Positions 61,572-64,000 of a stretch of 64,000 nucleotides of DNA are shown in pieces. The DNA is from an uncultured Chlorobiota bacterium (GTDB lineage Bacteria > Bacteroidota > Ignavibacteria > UBA10030 > UBA6906), in the NCBI GenBank assembly GCA_900696645.1, contig CAADGV010000033.1:186001-250000 (forward strand), in the 5' to 3' direction. Both the position numbers and the translations under genes were made by a program. Position 1 is the stretch's first letter; each line of letters opens with the position of its first letter. Below the pieces are notes generated by a model. The model did no database searches. It was not told where the DNA came from and saw nothing but the letters and a program-made list of their open reading frames with translations.

Positions 61572-62645
61572 ATGTTCATAAGAAATCTAATTGCTTTCTG
61601 CATAGTGTCTGTCTTTGTCTTGTCAAGCGCAGCCAATGCAGGCCCGCGGAAGGTCCTTGCAGAGCTCATGACAAGTACAACTTGTTCTCCATGCTATGCC
61701 CCGGATGTCTTTTACTTCCAGCAATGGCTTCCTAATTACGGTGGAAGTTCGATGATTGCCACGATTGCATACCATACTTGGATTCCGTCCGTTGGAGACC
61801 CTATGTATGGCGCAAATCCCACGCCTGTACAGAATAGGTACGCGTATTATTCAAGCCAGTTCTATGCTCCCCGGATGTTTGTTGATGGATTTATTGATGC
61901 AACCCAAAATTATCCGACTTGGCCTGGGACGATCGAACCACGATTTCTCGACTTTAGTCCCATTAGTATCACACTCACTGGAACACGCTCGGGGAATACG
62001 CTTCAAATGAATGCGGCAATTATGGCTGAGCAAAATGTAAATTCGTCCAATTGGCGTGTGCATTGGGTTATCGTTGAATCTGGAATCAGCGCGCCCCAAA
62101 ATTCGCCGAACGGATATGTCCCATTCGTTCATGAGTACGCGTTCCGGGAATTCTATCCTGGTGTAAATGGCACGCCGATTACCATTTCGCAGGGACAGAC
62201 GGTGAATATGCCACAGACGATCGCTCTGAACGCAAATTGGAATGCCTCGCATTGCCGCGTGATCGTATTCGTTCAGGATAATACGAACAAGAAAGTCCAG
62301 AACGTCGAGTACATGGAAGTCCCCGAAATTCCGACCAGTGTGGGCAATCCGTCAAATCAAATCCCGACGCCATTCGCCATCTCCCAAAATTATCCCAATC
62401 CGTTTAACCCGACGACACAGTTTGACTATGCGGTGAGCAGCCGTTCATTCGTCTCGATCACTGTGTACGACCTGCTCGGCCGTGAAGTGAAATCACTTGT
62501 GTCGGATGAGAAAGCCGCCGGCGTGTACAAAGCGGAATGGGACGGAACGGATAATGCAGGCACAGTACTGCCCAGCGGCATGTATCTCTACCGCATGACG
62601 GCGGGCAATTTTGCCGAGACCAAAAAGATGATTCTCATGAAGTAA
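61572..62645 (+). CDS. Omp28-related secreted protein with T9SS sorting domain
   Basis: A 357-residue protein from the ATG at 61572, with GGGAGGTAG upstream. The signal peptide is FIRNLIAFCIVSVFVLSSAANA. It has an Omp28-like thioredoxin-type domain: KVLAELMTSTTCSPCYAPDV (CxxC), then AYHTWIPSVGDPMYGAN and QFYAPRMFVDGFIDA. It ends in a T9SS type A domain beginning NYPNPFNPTTQFDYAV. A surface thiol-disulfide role is possible. In related proteins the CxxC region binds or oxidises thiols, but that is not established here. Confidence 0.88.
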   Translation: MFIRNLIAFCIVSVFVLSSAANAGPRKVLAELMTSTTCSPCYAPDVFYFQQWLPNYGGSSMIATIAYHTWIPSVGDPMYGANPTPVQNRYAYYSSQFYAPRMFVDGFIDATQNYPTWPGTIEPRFLDFSPISITLTGTRSGNTLQMNAAIMAEQNVNSSNWRVHWVIVESGISAPQNSPNGYVPFVHEYAFREFYPGVNGTPITISQGQTVNMPQTIALNANWNASHCRVIVFVQDNTNKKVQNVEYMEVPEIPTSVGNPSNQIPTPFAISQNYPNPFNPTTQFDYAVSSRSFVSITVYDLLGREVKSLVSDEKAAGVYKAEWDGTDNAGTVLPSGMYLYRMTAGNFAETKKMILMK

Positions 62646-62651
62646 CGGAAG

Positions 62652-62669
62652 TTGTTCCGGCCGGAACAA
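62652..62669. terminator. Perfect 18-base palindrome, possible terminator
   Basis: TTGTTCCGGCCGGAACAA lies seven bases after the stop of the Omp28-like gene. A second hairpin follows at 62689-62708 (GGCCTGTG/CACGGGCC, loop CGTG). Either could end transcription, but neither has a strong T run. Confidence 0.4.
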
Positions 62670-62815
62670 TGAACACGATAGCTGCACGGGCCTGTGCGTG
62701 CACGGGCCTCTGTCGGCGAGGTTGAGCCACTCGTGTTGTTCTTTGTCATGCTTTGCTGTACCATTCACATCACACAAATCACACTCACAAACCACATACA
62801 CTAAAAGGAGGTTGT

Positions 62816-64000
62816 ATGATGCGTACTATTACTGCTGCGGTGTTCCTGCTGTTAGCACTGCCTGCGTTGTTGTTGGGTGGAGTAGATGGGCAGAATATGC
62901 AGCCGGTGCCTGCAAGCCCGGACACTGTAGGCCCCGATGCCTGGGGATACACGGCAGTCCGGCATAACGAGCCCGGCGGTCCGGCGTTCAACTGGGTTGA
63001 CATTACAACCCGCGGAACGCAGGTAACGGGCCTGGGCGACGACAACTTCGTCGGGCCGTTCCCGATGCAGTTGCAGTTCCCCTACTATTGGTACACTGTC
63101 GACAGGTTCTATGTCGGCTCGAACGGGTATATCAACTTCTCGGCGCCCGGCAACTTTGCTCCCCCGTTTGCCGCGCTGCCCAATACGACTAACCCGAACG
63201 ACATGCTTGCCATTTGCGTCGGTGATCTTGTTCTTAGCGGACAAGCAGGCGCGGGCGGCCAGGTGTACTACTGGACGAACGCAGTCGATTCGGTCGTTGT
63301 CAGCTTCATTAACGTGACGGAATGGGAGCAAACCATCAATCCCAATACCCGCCATACCTTCCAGGTGGTTTTGAACAAAGCAGACAGCTCGATTACCTAT
63401 CAATACGGACGGCAGGAGGGACGTTACAATTCCACCAATAATACCCGCCTGTGCATCGGTATTGAAAACGCTACCGGACAGATCGGCGTAAACTATGTTT
63501 ACTCTACCGCGCCTCCGCATGCAGCATTGCCCGATAGCGGTCACGCCATCAGGTTCAAGAGAACAGTCAACACAGGCTTGCAGATTACGGATGCCGGTAT
63601 TGTCGGCGGATTTAACGCAGGTAACATTGGTAAAGTCGTCAATCAAGGCGTAGCAGACACGATCAAGACAATTGCAAAGAACTTCGGAACGGCGACATTA
63701 TCAAACGTTCGTATTACATACCAAATTTCACGTGCACTCGAAACCTATCGTGATACGGTATTCATCGCGTCAATGCCTCCGAGTTCCGAGCAAACCGTTG
63801 TATTCCCGCGGTTGTTCACTCCGACAGTTACCGGTTCTTATACCGCGCGGTTTGACGCATTCGTAACGGGTGACGTCGGTCCCGGCAACAACACAAAGAC
63901 GGCGGAGATTTACTCTGCCCCGTTTGCTGTTGGCCAAAGCACGCGCCTGCAATTTGAAGGCGGAACGGCTTCCGGTTCCATCAACTGGATAGGCGGCGGC
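62816..64000 (+). CDS. Secreted beta-rich protein, C-terminus beyond the window
   Basis: An open frame from the ATG at 62816 runs without a stop to the last base (395 codons). A strong AAGGAGG site is 4-5 bases upstream. The signal peptide is RTITAAVFLLLALPALLLGG. A first domain (DDNFVGPFPMQLQFPYYWYT, FYVGSNGYINFSAPGNF, HTFQVVLNKADSSITYQYG, LCIGIENATG) looks like the beta-sandwich domain found at the start of many secreted proteins of this phylum. An Ig-like CARDB-type domain follows (VVNQGVADTIKTIAKNFGTA). A T9SS tail would be expected beyond the edge. Confidence 0.85.
   Translation, partial: MMRTITAAVFLLLALPALLLGGVDGQNMQPVPASPDTVGPDAWGYTAVRHNEPGGPAFNWVDITTRGTQVTGLGDDNFVGPFPMQLQFPYYWYTVDRFYVGSNGYINFSAPGNFAPPFAALPNTTNPNDMLAICVGDLVLSGQAGAGGQVYYWTNAVDSVVVSFINVTEWEQTINPNTRHTFQVVLNKADSSITYQYGRQEGRYNSTNNTRLCIGIENATGQIGVNYVYSTAPPHAALPDSGHAIRFKRTVNTGLQITDAGIVGGFNAGNIGKVVNQGVADTIKTIAKNFGTATLSNVRITYQISRALETYRDTVFIASMPPSSEQTVVFPRLFTPTVTGSYTARFDAFVTGDVGPGNNTKTAEIYSAPFAVGQSTRLQFEGGTASGSINWIGGG

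Noticed and set aside
62852-63646. Minus-strand open frame (264 codons) near the window end
   Set aside because: It lies opposite the real secreted-protein frame (62816 to the window end), which has a signal peptide and a strong ribosome-binding site.

Overview
The window looks like a chromosomal segment of a free-living, non-parasitic member of the Bacteroidota/Ignavibacteria side of the FCB group. The main reason is that six secreted proteins and one relic end in the type IX secretion (T9SS) type A sorting domain, with the NYPNPFNP-type start. Genes of the DUF2911, DUF4412, DUF6029-like and Omp28-like kinds, common in that group, point the same way. Aromatic ring dioxygenases (hpd, hmgA and an intradiol enzyme) imply that oxygen is used. 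This placement is an inference; no rRNA is present to confirm it.

Layout. 0.26-8.7 kb: a [NiFe]-hydrogenase maturation cluster (hypF, hypC, hypD, hypE) in which a glutamine-synthetase-family gene and a secreted M1 peptidase separate hypD from hypE. 8.7-9.6 kb: an HD-domain gene framed by two 134-bp direct repeats. 9.6-20.1 kb: envelope proteins, tyrosine catabolism (hpd, hmgA and an acyl-CoA ligase), a T9SS cargo protein, hisC, and a coupled MenA/MenT-like toxin-antitoxin pair. 20.2-28.5 kb: an intradiol dioxygenase, a secreted subtilase, a lycopene-cyclase-like membrane protein, a PspC protein, a DUF2911 protein, a RibD-like reductase and another T9SS cargo protein.

28.8-41.0 kb is an accessory defence island: a type I restriction-modification locus in the order hsdR, OLD-family nuclease, hsdS, hsdM, followed by a frameshifted unknown gene and a short AAA ATPase. 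It is heavily remodelled by small mobile units. Two REP-associated (Y1/HUH) transposase genes with their palindromes and two GxxExxY genes lie behind hsdR and behind hsdS in the same order, with diverged copies of the hsdR and hsdS 3' ends left between them. Short CCTGCC-type palindromes and one larger in-frame palindrome have entered coding sequence. One GxxExxY gene lies in a 535-bp unit with perfect 15-bp terminal inverted repeats, next to a 99-bp repeat unit without the gene; this is the best candidate here for an undescribed mobile system.

41.4-50.6 kb: a possible structured RNA, a beta-propeller T9SS protein, a hicB gene with a frameshifted hicA beside a relic sorting domain, and several lipoproteins. 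50.6-51.1 kb: a GIY-YIG nuclease gene between tRNA-Leu(CAA) and a 24-bp copy of its 3' end. 51.2-64 kb: a large outer-membrane protein, Ogt, a UvrD/PcrA helicase, YihY, a TlpA-like thioredoxin, a DUF6029-like porin, an Omp28-like T9SS protein, and a secreted protein that runs off the window end. Functions are read from motifs; no database search was possible.
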